A stretch of 64,000 nucleotides of DNA from NCBI RefSeq assembly GCF_029784155.1, contig NC_073693.1, positions 240,126,750-240,190,749 of the forward strand, written 5' to 3'. Below are positions 1 through 11,609 of this stretch, in pieces. This stretch comes from Uranotaenia lowii (Eukaryota > Arthropoda > Insecta > Diptera > Culicidae). A program made the position numbers and the translations under genes. Under the pieces are notes generated by a model that searched no databases, was not told where the DNA came from, and saw only the letters and a list, made by a program, of their open reading frames with translations. How positions within the stretch are numbered: position 1 is the stretch's first letter; every line of letters begins with the position of its first letter.

Positions 1-29
1 GCTCATACAATCATGGAGCGTCATACAAG

Positions 30-300
30 ATTTCGAATTGTTATTCTGAATTCCGATTAGGTAATATTCACTAAAAAATCAGAATAAAGATTTCAGATTC
101 AGGATTTGGATACAAAATTTATTTACAATTTTAGATCTAGATATCAGGATTCGGATTTAAAATGCAGATTCAAAATAATTCAAATACAAATGTCATAATT
201 TGAGTACAGATTTGAGAATTCAAATTCTAAATTCTGTCCACAAATTTAGATTTAGTTAGAGTTATCAGACAAAAACGATTCAAATTCATGTTTCAGATCT
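30..300. repeat. Degenerate AGATTCA-type simple sequence
   Basis: Short motifs such as AGATTCA, GGATTCGGAT and AATTCAAAT recur irregularly. This looks like cryptically simple or decayed satellite DNA. A very similar stretch lies at 25,790-26,040. No coding content is seen. Confidence 0.4.
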
Positions 301-766
301 CACATTTGGTCGGGATTCGACCAGACCGAACTGAAAGCCATCAGCATTTTTTCGAGTCACTTGAGTATAATATAATGGGCAAATATTTTCATCTATAGAC
401 GAAATCTGCCAAACTTATCAACCCTATTCAATTGTTTCTAACCCAAGGAACACATTCCATTGAATTGTTTTAGATGTTTCGTTAGCGCACAATAATATCA
501 AGAGTTTCAAAATCTGCAGTTTAAAAATTTTCTCATGGCGTTTAGTTCGGTCTGGTCGAAGGCAGGCCATTTATGTTCAATTCAATTTGGGAATCAGTTT
601 CCGATCAGATCAAATTGAACTTTTCTGACTCGATGATCTTCTAACAACTTTAATTTTTACTCTATTATATGTTGTGAGCCTAGTTGGTTGAATAATTCTA
701 CTGAATCAAAGCAATCAAAAAATTCCCTATAATTCAACCACAGTTTAAGAAAATTTCAGGTACCGG

Positions 767-3700
767 CAGGGGCGGTCCTAGAGTTGGCGCTTGGGGGGGG
801 GGGGGGTTATTTTCCAAATTTTCAAAAATCAGTCAATATGAAGGAACTTAACATCTGGTGAAAAAACGATCATTTCGAAAGAGAGAACAAAATCAGGTGT
901 ATTTTGAAAAATATGAAACAAGAGAAGAATAATGAAATCTTTTAACAAACTTTTTCAATATTTATAGAACAACCAGCAAATCTATAATATTCACTGCAAA
1001 AAAAATTTAATAAAAAGAAAATTGTCATTATTATCTGGTAGTTTGAAATTGTCACATTCAAAAATCTTCCAAGAGTTTTTTTGTTATAAATGTCATTTTA
1101 CAAATGAAAATTATACGCGCGTTGTTGAGCTTCTGAAAATAAGTGCTAGGCCAAACAAAAAGTATAGTTTTGAAATAAGTTTCAGTTAATTATTACTATG
1201 AATTCCAAACTGATTAACGGTGATTAAATTTTTTATTGGATTAATTCGCTGAATAGTGATATGGAAATTTCGTAATATTATTTTCAATCTGAAAACATAA
1301 TCCTCGTTCAAAATTATGGTTTCGATTTTTCAAATTCTCAATATAAAAAATCATCACTCTAAATATAAATTATGTTGCAAATAAGATTATCAAAATCAGA
1401 TACTGAAGTATGAAGCTTCTGGAACTTCATGTAGGTACCTATTCATAATTCCAAACTCTTGAAATGATATTGATTTACAATAAAAAAAATTGAATGAAGC
1501 CATGAAGGGTTAATTTAGGGAAGAGTATTTATCAATTGCTATTGAAATAGCCTAATTTTCAGATGTAGAGTATCAAACTTTAAACTGGAATTTAACTTAA
1601 AATTTCAAAATTATTAAGTGGATGAGCTGAAAGAAGTCTTGGCGAAATCATTGGTGTAGATCTTGAAATCCAGCAATATAAGTCAAAAGTCACATAAAGC
1701 TTTTTCGAATGTTAGCTTTATGGATTGCCTTGTTGCCAAAAAAATAATCGACTGATAACGGGAAAGCTTTAATCCACAAGAGTAAATATAAAAAATAAGC
1801 AAACTAATTTTGGAAAATGTTTGCGTCCTCAACTCGATTTTTTGTCAGATTTTTTCGCATTTAATTTCGCAATTAATTTAGAGTTTAATCGATCAATGAT
1901 AACTGATGAGGCAACTGACATAGTACATGAACAACAAATAAGCCACAAATTTCATGAAGTTTGAAGATTGGATTTCAGAATCAGTAGGGGCATTGTAGCA
2001 TTATAATTAAGTTTGTCTAGCTATTAAGTTTTGAGCGTGTAGTGAGTGAGTCAAAAACCTACCAAAGATTGAGTGTTTAGAACTTAGAGTGTATATGTCA
2101 GACGCACACATGGGAAAACAACGGAAACAACAATCAACAAATCAAAACAACAGCAACCGAAGAAGAAAATTAGGATTTCGATTCGTCATCGCAGTGAAAG
2201 CGTTTATTGCTAAAATTCCGCCATTTGCTCGCATCCCAGAGTCGCTGCCAGAATTGAAGGAGGAAATAGCCGTATCGTTCGTCAGTAAGGTGAGATAAAG
2301 TGGATCAGCTTTGTTGGATTGGATAAATTCAAACGTTTCTTCGACTCGCAGGTAGCGGACAAATAATTGCTCCCCGAGTTGGGTCAGCAGAAACGGAAAC
2401 CGAGCAAGGTAGCAGTAATCCGTCGTCACCGATTCGAGTAGAAAGTTGTGGAGGACTGGGAATTGCTGCTGCTAAGGTGAGATGAAAATTGCCCTGCGAG
2501 TAACGGCATAACGAAGTGTTGTATTGTTTACAGACGGAATCCGAGTCTACCATTGCCAGATAATTCGGAAAAACATACAACCAAAGCTCAGGCAAAAAGG
2601 AAAAGAAGGAGAAAGAAACCTGCTCAGCCTCGAGACAAGGGTGAGTCTAACCTTAAAATCCCCTCCCATATCCAGTAAAGTAGCTGCTCGTTATTGTAGT
2701 GTCGGGTGCCCAGCAAACCACGTAACGGACGGTAGCCATAAATTTAACGGAAGCCAACGGCCCCATTGGGTGAGTGCCTTATTATTGTACTGCATGAGCC
2801 AATCCTAAAGTCGCAATGAATTTGAATAGGGTCGTTTTTGGAGAACTGAATTCTCTTTTTTCGGGACTCGTTTTTGTGCCACTTCTGGCTTTTTCGAGTC
2901 TCGTTTTTGAGAACGGAATTCCCGACGCCGTGAGATTCCAACGATTTGGATCCAGCCGGAAGCAGTCTACGGAGGTGCTTCCCGTGATCATCAGCTGTGA
3001 TAAACCTGTGTCGTCCGATAGCTGTGATATGACTGTTGTGCGTTTGGGATGTAAAGTTTGTGAACTATGGTAGGAAACGGGCCCGTGAGTAATAATGTTA
3101 AGCTAGCGTAGGTTTTTAATATGTCGTATTAGTAAATAATTGTAATTGCTACCGATTTGGGTTTTGAGTGTTTGTGTTTTGGGTAATAGTTAGCCGTGCA
3201 GCACACACTGAGAGTCAGTGGTGCTCAACTTGTTTCAGCATAATGCGCATATGTGTGTACAAAATCGCGCCGTTTATCGTTTAATAAGTGTTTATTGATT
3301 CAAGTGCATCCGGAAGTTTTTGCCAGGTAAAAACACTTCTATTCTACTTCACAGATGGAAAAAGGTATTGCTACACGCAGTGCTGCCAGATATACTAAAA
3401 TTCATATTAAATTTAGGAATTTTAAATATATTCGTTTATATTCAAGTTATGTTTTCCAATACCACATATAAATACCTTTAAAATTGTTGTGATGATACTG
3501 CATATAAATTTAAACAAATATGAAACATGCATAAAGATAAACGGACATGGCGCATTTTTCCCTACCAAGACATGTTTATTAAAAATCGTTCAAAATAACA
3601 GAAAAAATAATTGAATATGGAATTTTTTTTCAAGATGATTTTCAAGACCAATGTTCATCATTGTAACAGATGTCAGGTATTTTTTTTTGCCGATAGATGC

Positions 3701-5282
3701 CGTAATTCGTTACGAAAGTCAGGGCACAAATTGCGAGGAATATGGTTTTAAAAGTATTTTTGGATTTTTGCTGAGTTTTATCGCATATTTGATGCTTATT
3801 TTTTGTACAAAATGTTTCTACTGTTAATTAAAAGGGAATAACGCAAAGAAATTTTAAAATAAGTGTATATCTAGCTAGATATCGCAGTGGGGCGTTTTGC
3901 CCACAATGGGCATTATACCCCCAGTTCCCCTACATGAATGCTTGGTGTGAAAGATTTCAAACCAAATCAAATTAAAATGTATCTAATTTTATGTTTGGAA
4001 TTTTTTAATATCAGTTAGTTTGAAGTTTCATAATTCGTATTTGAATGATGTAAAATCGAGGGAAAGATGAATTCTTGCAAAAGAATCTTTACTGTGATTA
4101 AAAAACTCAATTGTTATTTTGCATGAATTCCTTGTAAACGCAAGTGAGAATAGTACTGCATTGAATTTTGGAATTTGTTAGACATCACTTTGTAAAGATT
4201 TAGAATTGTCAATAAACCAACTGTAAACAAAAGAGAAAATACAGAATTGGAAATTCAATTTATATTTGAATTTCAGATTTGTCTAAGCTTTTTTTTCTTG
4301 AAGTAAAGTTTTATTATAATATTTTGTCCCGATTCCTTCGGTTTCGAAGATATTTTAAACTACAAAAAAAAAATTCTAATGAGGAACTTTCCGTTTACGA
4401 ATCTTCCTTGAAAATAGATTTCATGCGGCATCAACATGTTGTATATTACGATTGAATTTATTTTGTGGAATATTGGTGTCAAAGAGAAAGATTAGAAGGT
4501 ATCAAAGACTGTCAATTGAAGTTACACGTTTCTTAAGCGCCTACTGGAAAACTGATCACTCCAATGGAGAATGTGACTATTGTGAAAATTAAAGGAAATT
4601 ACCAATCTTATTATTCCGTAAATATGTATATAGTTTGAGTTTTTTTTTTTTGTTTTCTTCTATCTGACCGAATAAAAAAGAAACTGCAGACAAGCAGGCA
4701 ATGTATGACTTCAGAAGAAAAAAATTTTCAAGTATTTCAGTGTTATAACAATATCCACTCCCCTATTTGACTTTTTCAAATTTGTCATTTGATTAAAGTT
4801 CAAAATATTATGAAGAATTAAGAAGCTCAGATTTTGAAACGAATGCAAAATTTATCACAATTCGCTCTTGTAAATTTAGGCATATAAGGGATATAAGTGA
4901 CAATCTAAAAAAATGTCCCTACATTTCATTACCTAACTCAAATGTTAAGTAGATAAATGGTTAGCAAGTTCAAGGTCAACATTCTAAGTAATTCAACAGA
5001 AGTTGATTGATATAATTCGGTCCAGAGAATTGCAAGTGCAGCTTGAGTTTGGTTGACCGACTTTTCTTCAATCTTGAGCCTTTAAGTGAAAGACCAACTT
5101 TTTCTTTGATTAAACACCTCCACGGAGTGGAAAATTTTTGAAAATTCACATCTACTAGGGAAAGTTCAAAGTTTTTATAGAAATTCGAGCATTTACGGGT
5201 ATTTTGTAACGGTTTTTTGCCGCTTGGGGGGGGGGTGATCACCCCGATCACCCCCCCCCCCCCCCCCATAGGACCGCGCCTG
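767..5282. mobile_element. hAT-like DNA transposon, about 4.5 kb, no intact transposase
   Basis: The ends are CAGGGGCGGTCCTA and its near-perfect inverse TAGGACCGCGCCTG (13 of 14 match). They are flanked by the exact 8-bp direct repeat GGTACCGG (759-766 and 5,283-5,290), as expected for hAT transposition. Runs of G (from about 796) and C (about 5,250-5,267) lie just inside the ends. I find no recognisable hAT transposase. The only structured content is a GC-richer, exon-like stretch at about 2,040-3,370. The rest is AT-rich with no supported gene. It is probably non-autonomous or decayed. Confidence 0.75.
2095..2563 (+). CDS. Candidate small spliced gene of unknown function inside the hAT-like element
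   Basis: I do not recognise this protein. An ATG at 2,095 opens a frame to 2,284, where a GTAAGG donor follows. An acceptor at 2,351 and an exon at 2,352-2,476 (donor GTGAGA) keep the frame. An acceptor at 2,533 then gives a short last exon ending in TAA at 2,563, for about 114 residues. The N-terminus is rich in Asn, Gln, Arg and Lys; exon 2 is rich in Ser, Glu and Thr. A different frame of exon 3 (to about 2,638) encodes an Arg/Lys-rich stretch. A further candidate exon (about 2,686-2,769) has a C/H/W pattern faintly like a THAP finger. The phase choice is therefore uncertain. The exons are GC-richer than their surroundings, which suggests either the element's own gene or captured host exons. 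Confidence 0.25.
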
Positions 5283-5300
5283 GGTACCGGTATTTCGATA

Positions 5301-6096
5301 GGGGAACATCCATAAATGACGTAGCTTTTTTACGAGTTTTTATACCCCCCCCCCCCCTCCCCCCTCGTAGCATTTCGTCACAAAGTCATAGACCCCCCCT
5401 AGATAATAACGTAGCTTTAATAAACCCCCCCCCCCCCCTTTTTAAAAATCGGTTTTTAATTTTTATTTTTATTATCAGCATTTTGCAAGAATAATACAAA
5501 AAATAACAAAAAAGGGAAAGAAGTTATATATGGAAGTTTAAAAAGGCATATCAATCAGTCAAAAAAAATCAAGCTACCTTTCAACAAACAGGATAGCTAG
5601 TAAGTATTCAATCAGCTGCGTCGGTCCAAATTATCTCCATTCGGGATTCCAATGAAATCGTTGGGCAGCTTTCCTCCATCGTCTGCGATGTCAGCTGCCT
5701 CCACTCACTCTCTATCGTCCTCCGGAGTGATAACCAGCGTCTCGTGTCCTCTTTTGCCTACAATTCGCTTTGGACGAATCTTTCTATTCGAGGCTGGTGC
5801 CTTGTGAATTTTGCTATGCTCCTTTTGGAGAACATTTGAAGCAAAATATAAATTGCATTTCTTGCATGTACGCTCCTTGATACGCTTGAAAACAGTCGGG
5901 CAGTAGGAGCCAAAAGCTACATGTTCAAACTAGATTGAATTAGGCATAATTTTGCTCAATTTTGATTTTTTTTCGATATTTAATTAAAGCTACGTAGCTT
6001 TACTTGAACCCCTGCCCCCCCGCTCGTCACACATCGTCACACAAAGTCAAACTCCCCCCCTCCCCCTCAAATGCTACGTCATTTATGGATGTTCCC
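5301..6096. mobile_element. TA-flanked MITE (GGGAACATCCATAAATGACG family)
   Basis: The terminal inverted repeats GGGAACATCCATAAATGACG and CGTCATTTATGGATGTTCCC are perfect over at least 20 bp and flanked by TA (5,299-5,300 and 6,097-6,098). C-rich runs and CGTAGC motifs lie inside both ends. The middle (about 5,600-5,930) is less AT-rich but has no convincing ORF. The TA duplication fits the Tc1/mariner superfamily. Confidence 0.75.
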
Positions 6097-6953
6097 TAGC
6101 AACTTACTGATTGAAAATGCTCACTGACGAAGATAGTAAGTTGCTATCGAAATGCCGGTTTCTGAACTTTTCTTATAACGTGGTTGAACTAAAGAGAATC
6201 TTTCGATTGCGTTGATTCAGTTTAATTTTTTTAGCAAGGAAATGAATCAATGAATGTCTGAGAATCATATTTTAGTAACGTTATAAATTTTCACAAACTA
6301 TCAATTTTGAACAGATCACTTTTATGCATTTTTATGTTGCCGACCTTCTATAAAAGAGAACCTGGTTAAGTTAGAAACCTTCTTAAGTGAGAAAAAAAGT
6401 TCAGTCCTTTGGACTCTCACTTATCCAGATTCGACAGTATTTAGTTTTGCGTTTAGTTTTGTCGATAATAGTTTCATTATTAAATGTTTAACATTTGAGT
6501 TATGCTTGTAAGTTTAGCACACTTGCGGAGAGCAAACATAAAAATTTTCCCGTTGAGGTGCCAAAATTTTCGGTTTTCCTCGGTTTCCCGGTGAAGCGAT
6601 GAAATTCCAAAGTTTTTCCCTTTATTCCCGGTTTTCCCGGTTCGCTAGCGACCCTGGATATACAGTCTTTATCCGAAGCAGATTTTTCTATTATTATTTT
6701 CTTAGACTTTATAAGAATACAACGACTGTATTCGAAGAAAAAACGCAACACTTTCCTTTGTGAATAACTTTTGAACGAATGGATGAAAATTGATTAAATT
6801 TTCACCTAGTTAAATTTTTTGGCGAGCATGGGTTTTGAGATAGCATCTAATGAATGAATTCATTGACCAACATTTTTTGCACGATCATGAAAAATCTGGA
6901 AAAGTCCCATTGAGAGACCCCAAATCTGCTGGAAACCTGCGACCATAATTCAT

Positions 6954-7241
6954 ATGGTAAATCGTTCTAGAAGTCTAGAGGATCTTACGGCGAGCTTTAA
7001 TGTGAATAAAAGTAAGACTGATCAATTCCATGAAGATATGGAAAGGTTGAATAAGGCGCAATCGGAACCTTTCAACTTAAGAAATGGTGAAGCAGGTCAA
7101 TTTTTCTGTCTGATTTGCCTAATAGATAAAAAAAAACACATCAAATATCGTGTATTGATGATAAAAAAGCTGTCCACCGATAAAATAATCAAAATAGATG
7201 GTGAAATGGTGCGCAAAATCATAAGACCGTTGGAGGCGTGA
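6954..7241 (+). CDS. Isolated 95-codon ORF, unknown
   Basis: An ATG-initiated frame runs to TGA at 7,241. Its N-terminal half is hydrophilic (Ser, Asn, Asp, Lys-rich) and its C-terminal half is Lys/Ile-rich. I recognise no domain and see no promoter or splice context. It could be a transposon gag-like fragment or chance. The rest of 6,223-7,284 holds nothing else I can support. Confidence 0.12.
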   Translation: MVNRSRSLEDLTASFNVNKSKTDQFHEDMERLNKAQSEPFNLRNGEAGQFFCLICLIDKKKHIKYRVLMIKKLSTDKIIKIDGEMVRKIIRPLEA

Positions 7242-7284
7242 AATTTGGAAAAATTTCGTAAAGGAAATCGATACGAACTTTCTA

Positions 7285-8557
7285 AAGGGTGATACGGTCA
7301 AAATTTGGTCAAGGGAAAACGCGTGTAAATCGGTGAAATCGTTTATTTAAAAAATCAAATTAAATTTCTTTTTCAAGTTTAATTAGTATAAAATTCAGGA
7401 AAAATATTCAGTTAGGCTTCCGCTTTTCCAAATCCGAATTGCCGGGCCTTACGCTTAACCCCTGCCATCAGATTTTTTACAGCCACCTTGTCCACCTTCT
7501 TCGCCGCAGAAAGCCAGTTTGCCTTGACTGGCTTTTTGGTCTTCTTTAGGTTCCGCTTGACAATAGCTCAGTATTTCTCAATTGGGCGGAGCTCTGGCGG
7601 GTTGGGAGGGTTCTTGTCCTTGGAAACCCCCCGCACGTTGTTGGCGGCGTACCACTCCATGGCCTTTTTACCGTAATGGCAAGATGCCAAATCCGGCCAA
7701 AATAGTACGGAACAACCGTGTTTCTTCAGGAAAAGCTGCAGAGTTTATTCAAACACTCTTTCACGTAAATTCCTTGGTTGACAGTCTCGGAAGCTACGAG
7801 AATGCTGCTTTTCAAGCCACAGGTACAGATGGCTTGCCAAACCAGATATTTCTTCGCGAACTTTGACAGTTTCATGTGCTTGAAAATATCTGCTACCTTT
7901 CCTCTTTCTTTTGCCGTATAAAAGTCCTGTCCCGGAAGCTGCTTGTAGCCGGCTTTGATGTAGGTTTCGTCGTCCATTACCACGCAGTCAAACTTCATCA
8001 GCATCGTCGTGTACAGCCTCCGGGATCGCGCTTTGGCCGTCGTATTTCGTTTATCATCGCGATTTGGAGTCACTATCTTCTTGTAAGTCGACAGTCCGGC
8101 TCATTTTTTGGTCGATGTACGGTTGTAGACGATACACCCAGCTTATTTGCGGCATCTCGGAGAGAGAGGTTAGGGTTTCGCTTGAAACTTCCGGCAACTC
8201 TCTTTGTCGTCTCAACGGCTTCCGGTTTTCGATTTCCCCCCGATCCAGACTTCCTGGCTGTCGACAAACGTTCCCCAAACACTTTAATTACATTTGTAAC
8301 GGTTGATTTGACAACTTTTAGCGATTTTGCCAGCTTTGCGTGCGAGTAGCTCGGATTTTCGAGCAAAATTTTGATACGCTGCTCTTCTTCCTTTGACGGC
8401 ATTTTGACAACTGAAGAGTGAATTCCAAAATCAAAATAGGAGACGCATTCTACACACACACACACCTTCAAAATGAGGGGTGTTTAGGTTTTTTAAATTC
8501 AAAATTGAAAGAAATACGTCAAGTTGATATTGACCAAATTTTGACCGTATCACCCTT
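7285..8557 (-). mobile_element. Tc1/mariner element of the DD37E type (ITmD37E-like)
   Basis: The terminal inverted repeats start AAGGGTGATACGGTCAAAAT and end with the inverse. They are flanked by the TA duplication at 7,283-7,284 and 8,558-8,559. At 1,273 bp the length is normal for a single-gene mariner. The transposase gene on the minus strand fills the interior. Confidence 0.9.
7412..8402 (-). pseudogene. Broken DD37E mariner transposase
   Basis: The minus-strand start is ATG at 8,402 (MPSKEEEQRI). An N-terminal helix-turn-helix region follows, with two HTH-like segments including LSLRDAANKLGVSSTTVHR. The catalytic core carries a first Asp in VVMDDETYIKAGYKQLPGQ, a second Asp in WPDLASCHYG and a Glu in LRPIEKY. 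Thirty-seven residues separate the second Asp from the Glu, the DD37E signature. The gene is dead. A frame break lies near 8,073, another near 7,726, and a TGA stop immediately follows the PIEKY motif, where the family usually has Trp. The C-terminus reads through to TAA at 7,412. ITmD37E elements are best known from mosquitoes, which supports the host assignment. Confidence 0.85.
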
Positions 8558-9294
8558 TAGCGGGCACCTGGCGGGTCTCCTGTCAGAAATTTTTCATTGA
8601 CAAGTTCCACCTGAATGTTCCGGAGAGAAACGAGAAAAAAAATCAAAAAAGTACATATATCTAGTATTATTTTTTTCTAACGATCTGTGGAAGATGCAAA
8701 GCGATAAGTGCTCCCTAGATAACGATTGGCATAATTAACGGCCAAGTACACGAAACAAGCCTACAGAATCGACCACCTTCGAAGGTTTTTTAAAGTTAAA
8801 TACCTTGTTTTTGTTGGGTCTGGAATCGTACTATTGTGCGAAAACTGTGGAGGAGGATTAAAATTCAATAATGCTGTTTTCTGGCAGAAGAAGAACAATC
8901 TGCTTAACATGTTATAACTTGGATAAAATAGAAAAATTTGAGTTATTTTGAAGATCAAGCTCAAGGAAATGAATAGCGTCAACAAAAATAGCTTTGATTT
9001 AGGAAAAAACTAGTTCATAGTGTGCGATATAGCTGGCGCATATGTTGCCCAAACACTTTGGTCAATGAATTTGTTCATTAAACCAGGGGTGAGCAACCCG
9101 CATGCGGCCCTCGAGACCTTATTGTGCGGCACGCGAAGCCTTTCTAAAATTGAATTACTTTCTCAAATTTATCCTGCAATAGATCGTTAGTTATCATAAA
9201 ATACCAGTGAATAAACATGGTTCACCAGATATGGTAGTTTTGGATTTTTTTCTAATTTTTAATACAATTTTTCTAAATTTGCTAATTTTATTGG

Positions 9295-10222
9295 TACCGT
9301 AAAACGGGGTGACTTTGATCACCGGGGTATCTTTGACCAACGATACATTTTTCCACATTATCATCAATAACTTAGCCTATAGTTTGAATTTTTGAAAAGT
9401 GTTTTCTACGTTTGAAAGCCTATGAGTTCAATATAAAATAGACAAAACTTGGTTTGAATTTGAAATGTTTTTCCTGCTTGTAAAAATATACTTTCAAAAC
9501 CTTAAATATCGATTTTTCTAGGCTCGCAAACAAACAGCTCTCTTGATGATACCAAAAAGCATTTAGAAGCAAACATGTTTTTGAATGTGAAAGAACATGT
9601 ATAGTTGTAGTGCTATTTTTATAGTCATTTTTGATAATTTTTTTATTTAAAAAAAATAAGGACATTTTCCAAGAGTAAGCCTGTACATATTGGAAAAATG
9701 GAGAAGAACCCTATCAAATGGTTAACTTTGAAGAAAAAATGAAAATGGAAATATTGGGAGGGCCTAGAAGAATGTGTGAAAGTAAAATTTCATTTGTATT
9801 TTGAAGCTAAAACTATTAAGCAATTGTTGTAATCTTTGCCCCTAAATGTATGCATCATCATTGTTCTTTTTTCGATTATAAATGTTTTTAAAAGAAAACG
9901 TTAAAAAACAAGGTAAAATTGATAAACTAGCATTTGTTAATGTAATGAAGATGTTCTGTATCCTTTATGACCAAGAAAACTCGATAAAACCGTCAAATTA
10001 GAGACTGATCAATGTTTGACCAAAGCATCAATTTCTGAACAGAGACTAAATCGATTTTTAAATCAAATTTAAAATAGTCTAATAAATTTTTGCAACCATG
10101 TTTTACGTTCATAGGAGTCCAGTACTAGTTCTAAAAATATGAAACATGCCACACTCCCCTTAACAGAAAAAATAATCGAAAAATATTGAAAAAAGTGATC
10201 AATTTTACCCCGAATAACGGTA
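9295..10222. mobile_element. Nested MITE with TACCGT...ACGGTA ends
   Basis: The left end TACCGTAAAACGGGGTGACT and the right end, whose reverse complement starts TACCGTTATTCGGGGTAAAA, form imperfect inverted repeats extending through a GATCA motif. A TA duplication is possible. The interior is non-coding and AT-rich. Confidence 0.55.
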
Positions 10223-11304
10223 ATCGAATCCTGCAAAAAACAATGAAATAATCGACTAGTGAAATGTCTTTCGCTATAAGCGTTTTTGATTTTCTTCATT
10301 GAGCGATTTAAGATTTCATATCGACATGACTAAGCATTAAAATTGCCAAAAAAATCTATGTTCTTGACACACGTTATATTGTTGTTTTGTATTTGATCCA
10401 AAAATCTGTGAAAATTTTCTCTGATGTCATACCGAACGTTGACAAATTAAGTCTTTTCAATAATTTAATTACAATTCATATTAACAGCGTCAAGAATTCT
10501 ACTAAAACTAGCGTTAGAAATTCCATCCCAGTTAGCACGTTAAAAGCATGTTAAAAAAATTAACAATAAGTAATGTCAACTCTATTCCCAGGATTTCAGC
10601 AAATTTGATCAACATCTTATGTTATAAATTTTTTCTTACCAATTGGATGTAAAATTCGGGACTTTTAGGGCAAATTTTTACTGGGTCAAAACTTTTTGGA
10701 AATACGTGCAGAAAACCGAAATTTTGAACAATGAATTTTAACCACGAAAATAAAAGGTATATCTCTCGTTTTTAAGTTATTTCTGTGATATACATAGCTC
10801 TAGAAGACTTTCGAATGCAAGTAATGAGTTGGCTCCACACCGGTTCAAATAAAAAAAAAATATATGGAAACGAGTTACATGTTTTGACACAACATAGAAA
10901 GATCTTGAAAAAAATCCGTTTCAAGGGAAAAATGTGATGCAAAGGATGTTTATGTTTGGAAGAACAAATGTTTGCAGTTAAATTCAAATTAATTGAAAAA
11001 AAAACACTGCTTTTCCAAAACTACTATAAAACCTGACTTTGATTTAGTGACGTAGTCAATCATTTTCGGCTGATATTGTCCGATTAACATAAAAACGATA
11101 TTAAATTTCTTTTTAATGATTTGACATAAAACAATGATCTTAAAAATTGCTAACAATTTGTAGTAACAACGATTAAACTTAATTTACTTAGCAAATCTTT
11201 TGAATATTATCAAGTTCTAGTTCTGCAAATAAATGATCAGAGTTATTTCATATTGATGCGGCCCACCGAGAAGATTTTGAATAAAAATTGGCCCGTTGGC
11301 TCAC

Positions 11305-11332
11305 CAGGGGTGAGCAAAGTTGCTCACCCCTG
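11305..11332. repeat. 28-bp perfect palindrome at the hAT right end
   Basis: CAGGGGTGAGCAA is followed after the 2-bp centre AG by its exact inverse TTGCTCACCCCTG. A left-type and a right-type hAT terminus thus sit back to back, next to an older-looking end (GTTGGCTCACC) just upstream. It may be a terminal aberration from abortive transposition. Confidence 0.7.
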
Positions 11333-11609
11333 CATTAGACGCTATCGCAAACACCACGAATTGAATCGCCTCAAAATTTTGCACATAAACATTACATTAC
11401 TAGGTACTATCACTCAAATTCATCAAGATTCCAATGTTTACATTGATAGCGTGTGGATGTTCTATTTTTTAACGTGGATTATTTTTTAACAAAAACTTTT
11501 AAAGTGTCTGTTGTGTGATTAATTTTAAGAAGATCTGTGATATTATTCTGTGATCTAGTGATAAAATTACAAAAGAACCCATCTGTGATAATCGAACGAC
11601 CGTACTAAG

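Larger units (their letters stand above)
699..6222. repeat. Long imperfect foldback, interrupted by two insertions
   Basis: The left arm (699-766, continuing at 5,291-5,300 and 6,097-6,112) pairs with the reverse complement of 6,128-6,222. Shared blocks include ACTGAATCAA, TTCAACCAC and TTTCGATAGCAACTTACT. Removing the insertions at 767-5,282 and 5,301-6,096 restores a foldback with arms of about 95 bp and a loop of about 15 bp. It may be a palindromic MITE. No target duplication was identified for the foldback itself. Confidence 0.6.
9084..11332. mobile_element. Non-autonomous hAT element (CAGGGGTGAGCAA ends), copy 1
   Basis: The element begins CAGGGGTGAGCAAC and ends TTGCTCACCCCTG. The flanking 8-bp repeats CATTAAAC (9,076-9,083) and CATTAGAC (11,333-11,340) match at 7 of 8 positions. 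Subterminal GCGGCCCTCGAGAC is shared with the related element at 13,388-15,992. No transposase ORF is present. The AT-rich interior includes a nested MITE (9,295-10,222). The region 8,560-9,083 before it holds no supported feature. Confidence 0.8.

Noticed and set aside
2686..2769. THAP zinc finger
   Set aside because: Only a partial C/H/W pattern in a short candidate exon; the downstream Cys-X2-His of a THAP domain was not found.
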